64,000 nucleotides of DNA from Hemileia vastatrix (Eukaryota > Basidiomycota > Pucciniomycetes > Pucciniales > Zaghouaniaceae), in NCBI GenBank assembly GCA_030280995.1, contig JASXTE010000015.1, positions 26,096,501-26,160,500 on the forward strand. The letters run 5' to 3'. The position numbers were made by a program, and so were the translations under genes. The notes beneath the pieces were generated by a model. That model saw nothing but the letters and a program-made list of their open reading frames with translations, ran no database searches and was not told the origin of the DNA. Shown here piece after piece: positions 45,169 to 56,600 of the stretch. Position 1 is the first letter of the stretch. Every line of letters begins with the position of its first letter.

Positions 45169-46341
45169 ATGCCTTCCTCACTTTCAAATTGTGATAAATT
45201 ACATAAAGCAATGACTTTCATGGATCTTGAACTGCTCTTGGACTCTGATTCCAATTCTGATTCTGATCTAGAAGAAGATTTTGTCTTTTTATCAAAAATG
45301 GCCACAAAACTTTACCTTCTTCCCAGAAAGCCTCAAGTACTTCATACCCCCAAGTACACAATCCAAACACTTCTTAACCTATCTACACCCAGTTTTAGAC
45401 ATCTGTTCAGGACTTCTCAGGAATTTTTCCTTAAATTGCTTGAGCTTATTCAGGATCATCCCATATTTCACAATAATTCTCAAAAAGAACAACAACATCC
45501 TTCAATTCAATTGGCCATCACATTATGTCCTTTGGGTTCAAATGGTAATGGAACCGCTTTGAAACGTTTAGAAAATGTCTTTGATTTAGGGTATGGTTCA
45601 GTTAACACTAATACCAAATGATGTATCACTGCCATCAACTCCTTGGAATCTCAACTTCTCACCTGGCCAACAAAAGAAGAGCAACTTGAATCATCTCAGG
45701 TTATGCAAGCAGAGGGCTTCCCAGGATGTATTGGTTTTGTTGATGGTACTACTATTCCTTTGAGCCAGAAACCTGCTCAAGGTGGAAACAATTACTTTGA
45801 CCATAAAAAGAGGTAGATAAATTTTAACTCCTTTCATTCTCTTTGAAACTAACACAAACAAAAATATCTTCTTTATAGATATTCAATTTCCGTTCAGCTT
45901 ATATGTGATGTAAACAAAAAATTTATATCATTCTTTGCTGGCTATCCTGGCTCATGTCATGACTCCTACTTCTTCCAAAGAATGCAAATTCCAAATGAAG
46001 CTGAAAAATTCTTTGATAAAGATCAGTATCTTCTTGCAGATTCTGCTTATGTGATTGGAAAGTATGTACTTCCTGCTTTTTGGGGAGCAGCTTCAGAAGA
46101 CAGTCAAAATACCAAGTTCAACAATCATTTGGAAAAGTCAAGAGTCTTTATTGAACATTCTATTGGAATTCTGAAAGGCCGTTTTTCTAGTTTAAGGGAA
46201 TTAAGAAGTCCTCTTAGAGATAAATCTGAAATGGAGGCGGTGATCAACTGGATTCTGTGTTGCACTATATTTCATAACCTACTTGCTGACCTCAAAGATC
46301 AATGGTTAGGAACGATTGTTAGCAATCGTTTGTTAACTTAA
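45169..46341 (+). pseudogene. PIF/Harbinger DDE transposase, one nonsense codon
   Basis: Start ATG at 45169. Exon 1 runs to 45812, a 66-bp intron (donor GAG/GTAGAT at 45813, acceptor CTTTATAG at 45878) keeps the frame, and exon 2 ends at TAA 46341. Catalytic motifs of the HARBI1/DDE_4 family: first Asp in GFVDGTTIPLS (about 45740), second Asp in GYPGSCHDSYF (about 45960), downstream LLADSAYVIG, final Glu in IEHSIGILKGRF (about 46160). The single defect seen is TGA at 45619-45621, most simply from CGA (Arg). Product length would be about 368 residues, typical for this family. It cuts and joins the element ends together with the Myb-like partner encoded on the other side. Confidence 0.88.
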
Positions 46342-46366
46342 CAAACCGATAGCAAATTGTTAAGGA

Positions 46367-46630
46367 ACATTGAGGGGGGGTAGGGGGGTTTGGAGGGGGA
46401 GAATAGAGGTGAATTGAAGGGGGGTTGGGGGGTTGGAGGGGGTTTGGGAGGGATTGAAGGGGGGTTTGGAGGGGGATTTGGAGGGGGGTTTGGGGCAGAT
46501 TGAAGGCGGGTTTGGAAGGGGTTTTGGAGGGGTTTAAAAGGGGATGTGAATAGGTTGGAGGGGGGGTTTGTACAAGGGTTTTGGGGAGATGGGAGAGGGG
46601 TTTGAAGTGGGGAATTTAGGGGAATGGGGA
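46367..46630 (+). repeat. G-rich low-complexity tract after the transposase
   Basis: Many runs of 4-7 G separated by TTT, A or TTGGA, in an AT-rich neighbourhood. The plus (transcribed) strand could form G-quadruplexes. It lies 26 bp after the transposase stop. Confidence 0.85.
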
Positions 46631-46848
46631 AGTGATAAAAAAAATTTCACAGTTTTTTGAATTTTTTTTTTGTTTTGTTTTTGTTTTTTTTAATTTTAGA
46701 GAAAAATATTCATCAAGTTCAAGTGAAATAAAAAAATTCTTATTAGTCTTTTGAGGATTTTTATTTTTTTAATTTAAATTAAGTGAGTTTTTTTTAATGT
46801 ATAATTTTGGGTGTTTGAAAAGTAACAAATTTTTAAGTAGAAAAATAC

Positions 46849-47945
46849 ATGTCTTTAACTTCAGATTCACCTTTTACCTCACCCTCATCTTCTTTAACTT
46901 CATTATCATCTTCAAATTCAACTTCTTTTCAATCATCATCTAAAACATTGACAAAAAATGAACAGTATCAAAATAAAAGAAATTTAAAAAAAAATTCACT
47001 TGGATCAAATATTTGGCCATACTTCAAAAATTAAGTACTATTAAACTAAAGTTGAAAAAAAAACAATATCTGAAAACTTTACCTGAAAATATACATTATT
47101 TAACTGAAATTGGAGGTGATAATGTTATAGTTGTTATTAATAATACTTTCAAACCTCAATTTATTTTTGAAAACCATTCTTTAATGGTTTAAAAGATGAA
47201 TCATTTAATCAACTCTGCGATCTCATCATAACACTCTATCAAATGGCTTTGGTTTGCTTAACTTTAATGAATAAGGATTTGTTGGTTGGAATCATGATTG
47301 GTATTGGATGGAGACCAGGATTTGATAAAGGTTTTTCTCTTGGTATGTTTAAAAATTTTTCTGAATTTTTTAATATCATTTTACTGAATTTAATTCAAAT
47401 AGGCATATATTCTTTACTCAGATCTTTATCTAAAGCTGAATTAGATAATGATTTTCGAAAATGGAATACTTTATCTTCATTTAATTCATTTCTTGCTCTT
47501 TGACTTAAAAAACTCTGTAATAAAGCTTTTGAAACAAATCATGAAGTTGCTACAAGACTTGCAATACCGAATTGGTGCGACTCTGAATGGGAAGATATTA
47601 GCAGTGATTATCTAATGTTTTTTAAATGTTATATACACTCATTCTGGATTTCATAACCGAATTCACACCAACTCAAATGATGCCAATTTCCTCACTTATG
47701 GAATTTTCACATATATTAATCCTATCACTGGACAACCTATTCTGTCACCTGCAAAAATTAAAGGACATGGATTATATTTCCCGGATCATAGATGTATAAT
47801 TGATTTTGGATTAGGAAATGGAATCATCAAAACAGTTTGGAATTCTTCTTACAATAATCACCAAACCACAAAGGCTCCTCCAGTTTTGGAATCTTGTCAA
47901 GACTTCACACATTTTGGTTTCTCTTTCCAGATCAGTCAAAAGTAA
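46849..47945 (+). pseudogene. Tet/JBP-like 2OG-Fe(II) dioxygenase, decayed
   Basis: Coding pieces in shifting frames. N-terminus Ser/Thr-rich (46849) with a later IWPYF; then DESFNQLCDLIITLYQ and IGIGWRPGFDKGFSLG (47240-47340), EVATRLAIPNW (about 47545), and after a shift in a T7 tract (47617) THSGFHNRIHTNSND, FLTYGIFTYINPITGQPI, GHGLYFPDHRCIIDFG, TVWNSSYNNHQTT and a final FGFSFQISQK stop (47945). The layout (GFHNxxHTD, YGIF, P-x-Y/H-x-x-x-DF, VWN...HH) fits fungal Tet-like oxygenases, which oxidise methylated bases. The iron-binding HxD reads HTN (47664-47672), so even repaired frames would lack the Asp ligand. Iyer and colleagues linked such fungal genes to KDZ transposons; here the host element is a Harbinger. 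Confidence 0.62.
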
Positions 47946-48325
47946 TCCAACAAATAAACAAGTTAAAAAAAGAAGAAAAAGGTAATAAATTTAAAAATTC
48001 TTTAGGTAGATCTAAAAAGTATGGGGATTCGTAGAGTCACCAAATATTTAATATTCTTTTATAAATTTTTAATGAATAAATATGATATTTCAATTTATGA
48101 AATTAAAGTAATGGGCCAACAACCATGTTCTGTATAAAAGTTAATCATGATAACATTAATTTGTTTCATGGGGTTCCTCTAGCTTATACCTGTGGAAAGT
48201 GCCAAACCTAGTTTCTAGACTTGATCTGCATTTTGGCATGAGGAATTGTCATTACTTTAAAATTAGTAAATTTGACATATCTTATTTATATATTAATTAG
48301 TTTATGTAGTTATATTAAATTTTGA
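47946..48325. other. Harbinger internal spacer, no gene seen
   Basis: AT-rich, with a short Lys-rich tail after the oxygenase stop and no conserved frame. GTTCCTCTAGCTTATACCTG near 48173 is less AT-rich but unexplained. Confidence 0.5.
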
Positions 48326-48560
48326 TGACTTTCACCCTTTACTTCAATAAAATGCAGGGGAGGGTATTGCCAATTTTTTAAATCTGACATGTGAAATTGA
48401 TGACTTAGAAAAATTTTGTGGTATTCACCCCTTGTTTCAATAAAATGCAGGGGAGGGTATTGCCAATTTTTTAAATCTGACATGTGAAATTGATGACTTA
48501 GAAAAATTTGGTGGTACCCACCCCTTGTTTCAATAAAATTCAAGGGGAGGTATTGCCAAA
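48326..48560. repeat. 93-bp tandem repeat (about 2.5 copies)
   Basis: TTTCAATAAAATGCAGGGG and flanks recur at 48342, 48435 and 48528, exactly 93 bp apart. Because 93 is 31 codons, a repetitive minus-strand frame appears; I treat it as a repeat, not a gene. It sits between the convergent oxygenase and Myb-like genes. Confidence 0.85.
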
Positions 48561-48597
48561 TTTTCAAAAGAGATATTGAATTTTATTGACTTAGAAG

Positions 48598-48750
48598 TAT
48601 TTAGATAAGCAAACTTATTGACTTGAAAGTAAAGATAGAAAATTTTTATTATATTTTCAAATTTTTGTCAAAATAAAAGTATAAGCAAACTTATTGACTT
48701 GAATGTAAAGATAGAAAAATTGTATGATATTTTCAAAAAAATTTCAAAAA
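48598..48750. repeat. direct repeat of about 80 bp
   Basis: AAGCAAACTTATTGACTTGA, followed by GTAAAGATAGAAA and TATTTTCAAA, occurs twice (48607 and 48684). Confidence 0.75.
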
Positions 48751-48881
48751 TAACAAACTATATTCAAGACCCTTTATAATTCAGAATATAAGAAAATATT
48801 ACCAAAAAGAAATCAAGCCAAATTAAATTAACTAGAAAAACAATTTATCAATTGAAAAGGTCAAGTAATTTTTTAATGTCC

Positions 48882-50181
48882 TCATAAGATTGGCCATTTT
48901 TTACACATTCCATAATGAAATTTTTTTTTTAAACTCTCTTGTTTTTCTAATTCACAAGTAGCCATTTCTCTTTGAAATTGACGGTCTTCTCTTTGAAATT
49001 GACAGTCATTTACTCTTTCCATCTGCTCTGCCTCAAATTTTTTTTCTTCCAAATCTAAGGCTTGCTGATCTTTCCTTAGCATATGATCAAACTTCATCTT
49101 CTCAAAGTCAAAGGCATTTTTTGAAATAGTTGATTTTGCTGAGAAAATTAAATTGAAATAAATAAATAAATGAGTTAATGATTAAGATATATAGTAAACC
49201 AATCTTACTTTTATCTTTTGTTTTGCAATAATCCTCAAGGGAGCCAAATGAGCTTGTTGAAGTATTACCACGTTTTAATAGATGGTTCAAGCTCATTGAA
49301 GTTGAGGCTCAACACTTTAGTTTGGAGCTTGAGCAAGAGGCTTCAGGAAGTTCATCTAAAGCAGCTTCTAAAGTGGGATTCACATTTCCAGAATCGAGAT
49401 TATTTAATGGAGATTGAGTTTGAGTAAGAGGAGACTAGAATGAAAGAGAAATTCAGATATAAATTGAAGAAAAAACAAAAAGTAAACATACATTTAAATT
49501 TTGGGCCTCTGAGGATTCAGATCTTCTGCAATATGATTGTTCTGCTTGATAGTTGGGATCATCTTCAGCTGAACTATGGTTAGAAGTTTGAGGGGATTGA
49601 TCCTGTTGATGTACAGGTATTTCACGAGGATTAATTGATGGTTGAGATCCAGAGGGTATATCCTTAGTAGTATCGTGTAGAAACCAAGGTTTTACATCAA
49701 CTCGGGAGCCAAAAAGATTATTCATTTCCTCATAGAAAGGACACATGACATTGAGCTTTTCGGAAACAGTAGTAATTCCAATCTCCAAGTCATCATTGTC
49801 AATACCAAAGCCAGTTTCATTTGCAGCATGATGAGCCTTTTTATATTTTGATTGGTAACTCTTAAATCTCTCCTTCATTTGTTTAGGATTGATATTGATT
49901 CTCCCCCTTGTTTTCTTCCTTACTTCATTGGCCATCAATAAGTAGCCATTAACCTTTGAAGAAAGTGGACGTCCAATATGAGTGGACTTTTCACATCCAA
50001 AAAATGCTTCAAAATTTGATTTTATTTTAAGGAAGTTGATTATGATGAGATAATCATCCTTTTTAAGCTGACCTGAACCTGACTTTAATTTTTCAGGTGT
50101 AGGGCTTGCTTTATGAGGAGAATTTTGTGACGAAGCAGATTTTTGAGTTACCTTTTGAGATTTGGAATGTCTGGGAGGCAT
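48882..50181 (-). pseudogene. Harbinger Myb/SANT-like partner protein, one nonsense codon
   Basis: Start chosen at ATG 50181 (MPPRHSKSQK, basic). Exon 1 has a SANT-like domain typical of rust and basidiomycete proteins (YLIIINFLKIKSNFEAFFG, GRPLSSKVNG, MKERFKSYQSKYKKAH, SEKLNVMCPFYEEMNNLFG). Intron 1: donor GTATGT at 49491, acceptor TTCATTCTAG near 49436. Exon 2 runs SPLTQTQSPLNNLDSG to GSLEDYCKTKDK with one in-frame TGA at 49309-49311 (CGA-like). Intron 2: donor GTAAGA near 49208, acceptor TTTCTCAG near 49141. Exon 3 is a charged coiled coil (EEKKFEAEQMERVNDCQFQR) ending at 48882. In PIF/Harbinger elements this protein binds DNA and brings the transposase to the nucleus and the ends. Confidence 0.8.
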
Positions 50182-50549
50182 TATGAAACTGGCACATAAC
50201 AAGAAAAATGATTAAGTGGTAGAAGAAATAAGTAAAAAAGAATGTAAACATGCCTGGTCAAAATGTTGAAAATGTCAGGAAGGGGTGTGTGCCAAGGATT
50301 GATAGGTAGGTAGCAAGGAAGGTCAGTGTGTCACATGTGACAGGGATGGGGTAAGAAAGGAAGGGATGTTTTGTGGCCAACATGTGGTTGTGAAAAAAAA
50401 CGGGAAAAAAGTGCTTATTTGAGGTCATAACTGACACCCATTATTGAAATAAGTGACTTTTTTGCAAAATTTAAGTGCTGATTTGTAAGTGCTGATTTGG
50501 TTTGTCCGCACTTAAGTTAAGTGCGGATTTTCCAGAACTGACACCCCCT
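50182..50549. promoter_or_regulatory. Harbinger right subterminal region and TIR
   Basis: 368 bp upstream of the Myb-like gene. It contains AAGTGCTGATTT twice (50470-50500), AAGTGCGGAT and its complement just inside the terminus, and the inverted repeat ending at 50549 (CCAGAACTGACACCCCCT). An internal CTGACACCC at about 50429 resembles a second copy of the terminal motif. Confidence 0.7.
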
Positions 50550-52367
50550 ATTATATAGATCCTTCAAAGCCTTACATTTTTTTCTTGATTTTCATGTGTA
50601 AATTAAAGCGAAATCTCATAGGGTAAAAATGGTATCTTTTTAAAAACTTAAATAAATATACATTGTTTTAAAAACTCAAAATTAAACCTTAAGTTTCTGT
50701 TTTAAATGTGTACTGATTAGTTGAAATATTCTCTATCCAAATTCATTTTTTTAAAATATATTCATTCTAGTATTTCTTATTTTCAAGGCCACTTACAAGA
50801 AAATTTATAAAATCTCCTGTTTACATATAATTTCAAAGGGATTTTACTTTAAAGAATTAGAAATTTAATAGCAGAATAATATAATTTTTACCTATCAGTG
50901 TGAATATCATTTTTCTAATAAATGATTGATAAATTTTTAACTCATATACTCTATTTAAGAAGTATGCGTAAATGTCAGCCTGTATATCCCCAGGACTGAG
51001 TAAAAAGTACTTATAAGTTATTTTAAACACATGAACTATACATTGGAACAATAAATGAGATTACACAAAGAGTATACATTAGTAAAATTATGATAATACA
51101 CAAAAAATGCCATTATAACACCTTATATACATGCATATATCCACCTTTTATAAGTTTTATGTACTTAATATTAAGTTGGAATATGTTAGGGTAACCTTAA
51201 GAACCTTAATTATAAGGCTATATAATTTTTAAGTACACTTAAAGCTGTTATTTTCTTTGTGTTATGCAAAAAACAAGAAATGTGCTTTATTTCACTTAAA
51301 AGTTAATTATATGCGCTATAAATTTGAGAATATTAAAAATGCGCTTTGACAGTTCAATTTTTCTTATTTAGGACTATTGATTTGGCTACTCAAATGCATA
51401 AAATTAACACTTTTCAAATTTGGTGTTTTGTATGCCAGAAATGGCTTCTGTGTACTGGCCACATACTGCCTGCATTTTTCCCCTGTGAATAGCTTCATTT
51501 TTAGAAAAGTTAGCTTTTTCACACTATAATTACCCCACATTCTACGCCCACTGTGGGGAAACACACTAAAATAGACAAGAGGCGCTTATTTAGTGTCCTA
51601 GCTTAATTAATAATGCATTGACCCTCTTTATATGCACTAATTTCCTTAATAACCTCAGTCTTGGAACCTTATTTCATCACCATGCTTAAATTTGCCTAAA
51701 ATTAGTCAAGGATCTATGCGTGCAAGCGCCTGCCAAGGACTGCATGTAGTTACCCCACATCTCACACTCTTTTTTGGGTTTCTAGGTGGTTTCTTAGTCA
51801 ATTTTGGTCATTTTTCAATGGGAATTTCACATAGTATAATGTCAGGATTAGCCCCATCATTTCTACAGTGAATCCCCCTTATTATTAAGCTGTTATTAAC
51901 CTTAAATTTCCCTCTATAGTCTTTAATATTGATGTATAATACACATATACTCTCTTTTTTACTTATTCTGTAATTTTGATGGATTTTCCGCATTAATACA
52001 GGATTTTGGCAGTTGTTACTCTTCTAATTATGTTATGGGTCACTTGGGATGTTGATGAACATGTCTTTTAGTTGGATGGAGGTGTCATTAACTGTGTATT
52101 GGACTGGTAAATCAAGGGATTCATTGGGGAACTCATTGTGTATAAAAGGAGGAGGTTTTGGGTCTTGTTTTCTACATTCTTTAGCATTACATTTTAAATA
52201 ATATAACCAAACCAATTACAATACCTATCAATTAGCACTTATAGAGTCTTTTGAATAGTATTTGAAAAATTAAAATCTATTTTTCTACCAACTAAAAAGA
52301 TTGTAAGCCATATATAACATTAGTGAGAATTATATTACTGAGACCTTTATTTTGAATTATATTTTAC
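50550..52367. other. gene-free AT-rich DNA, probably more of copy B
   Basis: ATT at 50550-50552 is the Harbinger duplication. No gene recognised. The less AT-rich part at 51360-51800 contains TACCCCACAT twice (about 51533 and 51751) and a short inverted repeat CCCCACA...TGTGGGG (51535-51556). Whether this is the interior of copy B could not be shown by eye. Confidence 0.45.
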
Positions 52368-52370
52368 TAT

Positions 52371-52412
52371 CACCACAGGAAATCTGGGGGTGAACTGCTA
52401 GCAGTTCCCTCT
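52371..52412 (+). repeat. left TIR of the satellite-bearing CACTA-like element
   Basis: 42 bp pairing with 62849-62890 at 35 positions. Includes a small palindrome ACTGCTAGCAGT. Confidence 0.82.
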
Positions 52413-52739
52413 ATTTGAAACTATCAGGAATTTGTCAGGAAACTGTTGGGAAACCATCCTGAAACTGTCAGAAATATGTTTTTAAATCTGATGAAAAAAC
52501 ATTGAAAAAATAAACTGTCAAAGATTGAATCCAGAACAATCCCTCCTTGAGCAGAGCTTAGGAACCACATTGAACATCAGTTAATCTCAGGTTTGGCAAA
52601 AGGTTGAACAACATCACTTAGCATACCTTAATATTCAAATATTAAACTTGAATATATGTTGCGTGTATGATATAGATGCATATGCATTTGAATTTGCATG
52701 GTGGATACTTATTGCATGTTAAAAATTGATGTGAAATGC

Positions 52740-53110
52740 CTATCTAAATTGTATGCATAATGACTATGAAGAATAAATATGCATAAAAAATATGCATAAA
52801 AATATGCATAAAAATATGCATAAAATATGCATAAAAAATATGCATAGTGATTATGCATAAAAATGTGCATATTGAATATGCATAAAAAATATGCATTTTG
52901 AATATGCATATTTTTATGCATATTGAATATGCAAAAAAAGGTGCATATATGTATATGAATAAAATATATTAATATGCATATAAATCTGTATAATGAATAT
53001 GCATAAGCATATTCATAAATATGCATAATGATTGAAAAATGCAAAAAAATGATGCTTAACGAGTATATTTTATGCATAAATAGAAATATGCAATATGAAT
53101 TCATATTGCA
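52740..53110. repeat. ATGCATAAAA microsatellite-like array
   Basis: About 370 bp of TATGCATA words, each with the palindrome ATGCAT, spaced mostly 11-13 bp apart and degenerating to the right. It produces a Tyr/Phe/Ile-rich minus-strand frame that is an artefact. Confidence 0.85.
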
Positions 53111-53689
53111 TACAGATAACACTGGCAAACCAACTTGACCAAAACTCATACTAAATTTTCATTCTGGACTAAAGATGTGAGGGAAGGAAGAAAAACAGTC
53201 TGATGTTAGAAAAATGCTACATGCACTCATTTTGTAGCAGAGCAAATGAGAAGTGCTGAATTATGGTTGGTGCCCATAATTTAGTATGATATCATAATTT
53301 TATTTAATTGTTTTCAATATTGAAAAGACTTTAGGTCGGTTGGTATGGATCTAGCTGTGCCAGGGTCTAATCTAATTATTTTAACAATTTCTTAATAATT
53401 ATTGGGTTTTAATACAAAAACAGGTTGTATTTTTTGTGGGATATTGGATATGATAAGGTCTTTTGTAGAAAAAACTTATATTGTTCAAAAATATTCCTGA
53501 ATCAGATGTGGGATAATCACTACAAAAAATTGTAGTACTGTGGGCAATAAAATATATGCACAAGCGGTAAAGAAAGGACTGAGTGAACCCTTTTTGTGCA
53601 GTGGGAATCATTAGAGTGGAATTGTGGATGAAAAATAAAATTCATTATTACCATTTTATTTAATCAATAAATTTATAATATTAAAAAGA
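53111..53689. other. unique spacer in the satellite-bearing element
   Basis: No gene or repeat recognised. AT-rich; the 70-codon minus-strand frame at 53399-53611 has no family features. Confidence 0.5.
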
Positions 53690-56600
53690 ACTATTGATTA
53701 ATTGGTATTTGACCTTTCTGCCTCACTCATATTTATCATTTGATTGATTTTTTGTCACCATTATGTTATTAATATTATAAGTATAGCAAAAACTGGTGTG
53801 CCCAATGCATACCAGGTGTTGCTACACCTTTTATAATAATATTAAATAAAGGTAAAAAAATATGAAAATGATTTGTTTTACAAAACATCAATTGATATCC
53901 AAAAGCAATATGAGGGATAAAAAGGTAAAATTAAAGGGATCAAATATGAAATAAAAAATTAAAGTAAAATTCCTGCCATAAAGAGCTAGTAGACATGATG
54001 GGGTGAACACCCACCAGTGGCACTAAACTTGGACTATAATTTCTTTTTTGTAAAAATAAAAAAAAATCCACTTGAGCTTTACCAAAACTTCAAGATGACA
54101 ATTTTGCCATATCAAACAACTTCTAGTGCAATTATTGAAGAAAAATTCATTTTCATTGCAATAGAGAGAATTGATCACATCAGACTGCATGTGACAAAAA
54201 GTGTCCAGCACAAGTTTGGCCGAACTTGTGCTGGATGTTTTTATGATGGAGAGTAGCTAGGGTGGAATTTTTCTTCAGTACATCTGTTATTTCTTATAAA
54301 CATGTTCACTGGTATTTGATCTTTGTGCCTCACTCATATTTATCATTTGATTGATTTTTTGTCACCATTATGTTATTAATATTATAAGTATAGCAAAAAC
54401 TCGTGTGCCCAATGCATACCAGGTGATGTTACACCTTTTAAAATATTATTGAATAAAGGTAAAAAAATATGAAAATGATTTGTTTTACAAAAAATAAATT
54501 GATACACAAAAGCAATATGAGGGATAAAAAGGTAAAATTAAAGGAAGCAAATATGAAATAAAAAATTAAAATAAAATTACTGCCATCAAGAGCAAGTAGA
54601 CATGTTGGGGTGAACGCTCACCAGTGGCACTAAACTTGAACTATAATTGCTTTTTTGAAAAACAAAAAAGTGCCAATCTGAGGTTTAACAAAACTTCAGC
54701 AGAGCCATTTAGCCATATCAAACAACTTCTAGTGCAATGATTGAGAGAGGATCGATCACACCAGACTGCATGTGACCAAAAGTGTCCAGCACAAGTTCAG
54801 CCGAACTTATGCTGGACACATTTATGACGGAGAGTAGCTAGGGTAGAGTTTTTCTTCAGTTAATCTGGTATTTCTAATAAACATGTCCATTGGTGCTTGA
54901 TCTTTGTGCCTCACTCATATATATCATTTGATTAATTTATTGTCACCATTATATTATTAATATTATAAGTATAGAAAAAACTCATGTGCCAAATGCATAC
55001 CAGGTGATGTTACACCTTTTATAATATTATGAAATAAAAGTAAAAAAATATGAAAATGATTAGCTTTTCAATAATTTAAATAGATATTAAAAAAAGAGAA
55101 ATAAAAAATTATAATTAATCTTAAAAGATCAAAAATGAAAAAAATACTAATAAAATTCTTGCTCTCAAGAGCCAGTAGAAGTGTTGAAACAAATGGGAGC
55201 CATCAGGGCTAAATTCTAATAAGTGACCTTTTTTTATAAAGATAAAAAATTATACACCTGAGGTCGGGAAGAATGACAGGTGGATGAATCAGCTAAACAA
55301 AACTACTTGTAGTGAAGTTTAATAAAAAAATGTTTTTTTGTTGCCATAGAGAGAATTGATCCCATCTGACTGCACATGACCAAAAGTGTCCAGCACAAGT
55401 TTGGCCAAACTTGTGCTGGACACTTTTATGATGGAGAGTAGCTTGGGTGGAAATTTTCTTCAGTTCCTTCATCTTGTATTTCTCATAAACATGTCTACTA
55501 GTATTGGATCAGTCTGTATCTTTCATATTTATCATCCAATTAATATTTTATCACCATTATATTATTAATGTTATTAGTATAGCAAAAACTTGTGTGCCAA
55601 ATGCATACCATGTGAAGTTATACCTTCAATAATTTTTTAAAATAGACCTAAATAAATATGGAAAGGATTAGTTTTACAAAAATCAAATAGAAATTTAAAA
55701 GTAAAAAGAGGAATAAAAGAGTAAAATAAAAGTCAAAGAGTTCAAATATGAAAAAAATACTAGTAAAATTCCTGCTATCAAGATCCAGTAGAGGTGTTAA
55801 AGCAAATGGGAGCCATCAGGGCTTAATTGTAATAAGTGACCTTTTCTTTAAAGATAAAAAATTATACACCTGATATTGGGCAGAACATCAGGTGGATGAT
55901 TCAGCTAAACCAAGCTACTTCAAGTGAAATTTGATTAAAAAAATTTTTGTTTCCATACAGAGAATTGATCCCATCTGACTGCACATGACAAAAAGTGTCT
56001 AGAACATGTTCGGTCAAACTTGTGCTGGACACTTCTATGATGGAGAGTGGCTGGGTTAGAATTTTTCTTCAGTTCATCTGGTATTTCTTACAAACATGTC
56101 TACTGGTATTTTATCTTTGTGCCTCACTCATACATATTGTTTGATTAATTTTTTGTCTGAATTATATTATTAATTATATAAGTATAGCAAAAAATTGTGT
56201 GCCAAATGCATACTGAGTGATGTTACACCTTTTATAATATTATTATATAAATGTATAAAAATATTAAAATAATTTATAATCAAAATTATTAATTGATATC
56301 CAAAAGCAATATGAGGAATAAAAAATTAAGTTAAAGGGATTAAATATGAAAAAAGAAATCCAAGTATTATTCCTAATATCAAAGGCCAGTAGAGATGTTG
56401 AAGCAAATGAGAGCCATCAGGGATAAATTGTACTAAATTGACTGTTTTTTAAAGATAAAAAATTGTGTATCTGTGGTTTGGATGAACTCTAGGTGGATAA
56501 TTCAGCTATATCAAACTACATCTAGTGAATTTTCTTATAAAATAATTTTTTTCATTGCCATAGAGAGAATTGATCCCATCTGACTGCACCTGATCAAAAG

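Larger units (their letters stand above)
32601..50549 (+). mobile_element. PIF/Harbinger transposon with nested R2
   Basis: Both ends begin AGGGGGTGTCAGTTCTGG (right end read in reverse complement). Removing R2 and one TCGG copy extends the left repeat, giving about 30 matches in 32 positions. ATT flanks both sides (32598-32600 and 50550-50552), the 3-bp duplication of this superfamily. Native length is about 5667 bp. Genes: DDE transposase (+, 45169), Tet/JBP-like oxygenase (+, 46849) and Myb/SANT-like protein (-, 50181). Subterminal copies of AAGTGCGGAT and AAGTGCTGATTT lie at both ends (44909-45040 and 50400-50535), likely protein-binding sites. Confidence 0.9.

Noticed and set aside
48310..48567. 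Minus-strand frame with a 31-residue repeat
   Set aside because: Arises because the 93-bp DNA repeat is a multiple of three; no known domain or start context.
52709..53149. 146-codon Tyr/Phe/Ile-rich minus-strand frame
   Set aside because: It is the translation of the ATGCAT repeat array.
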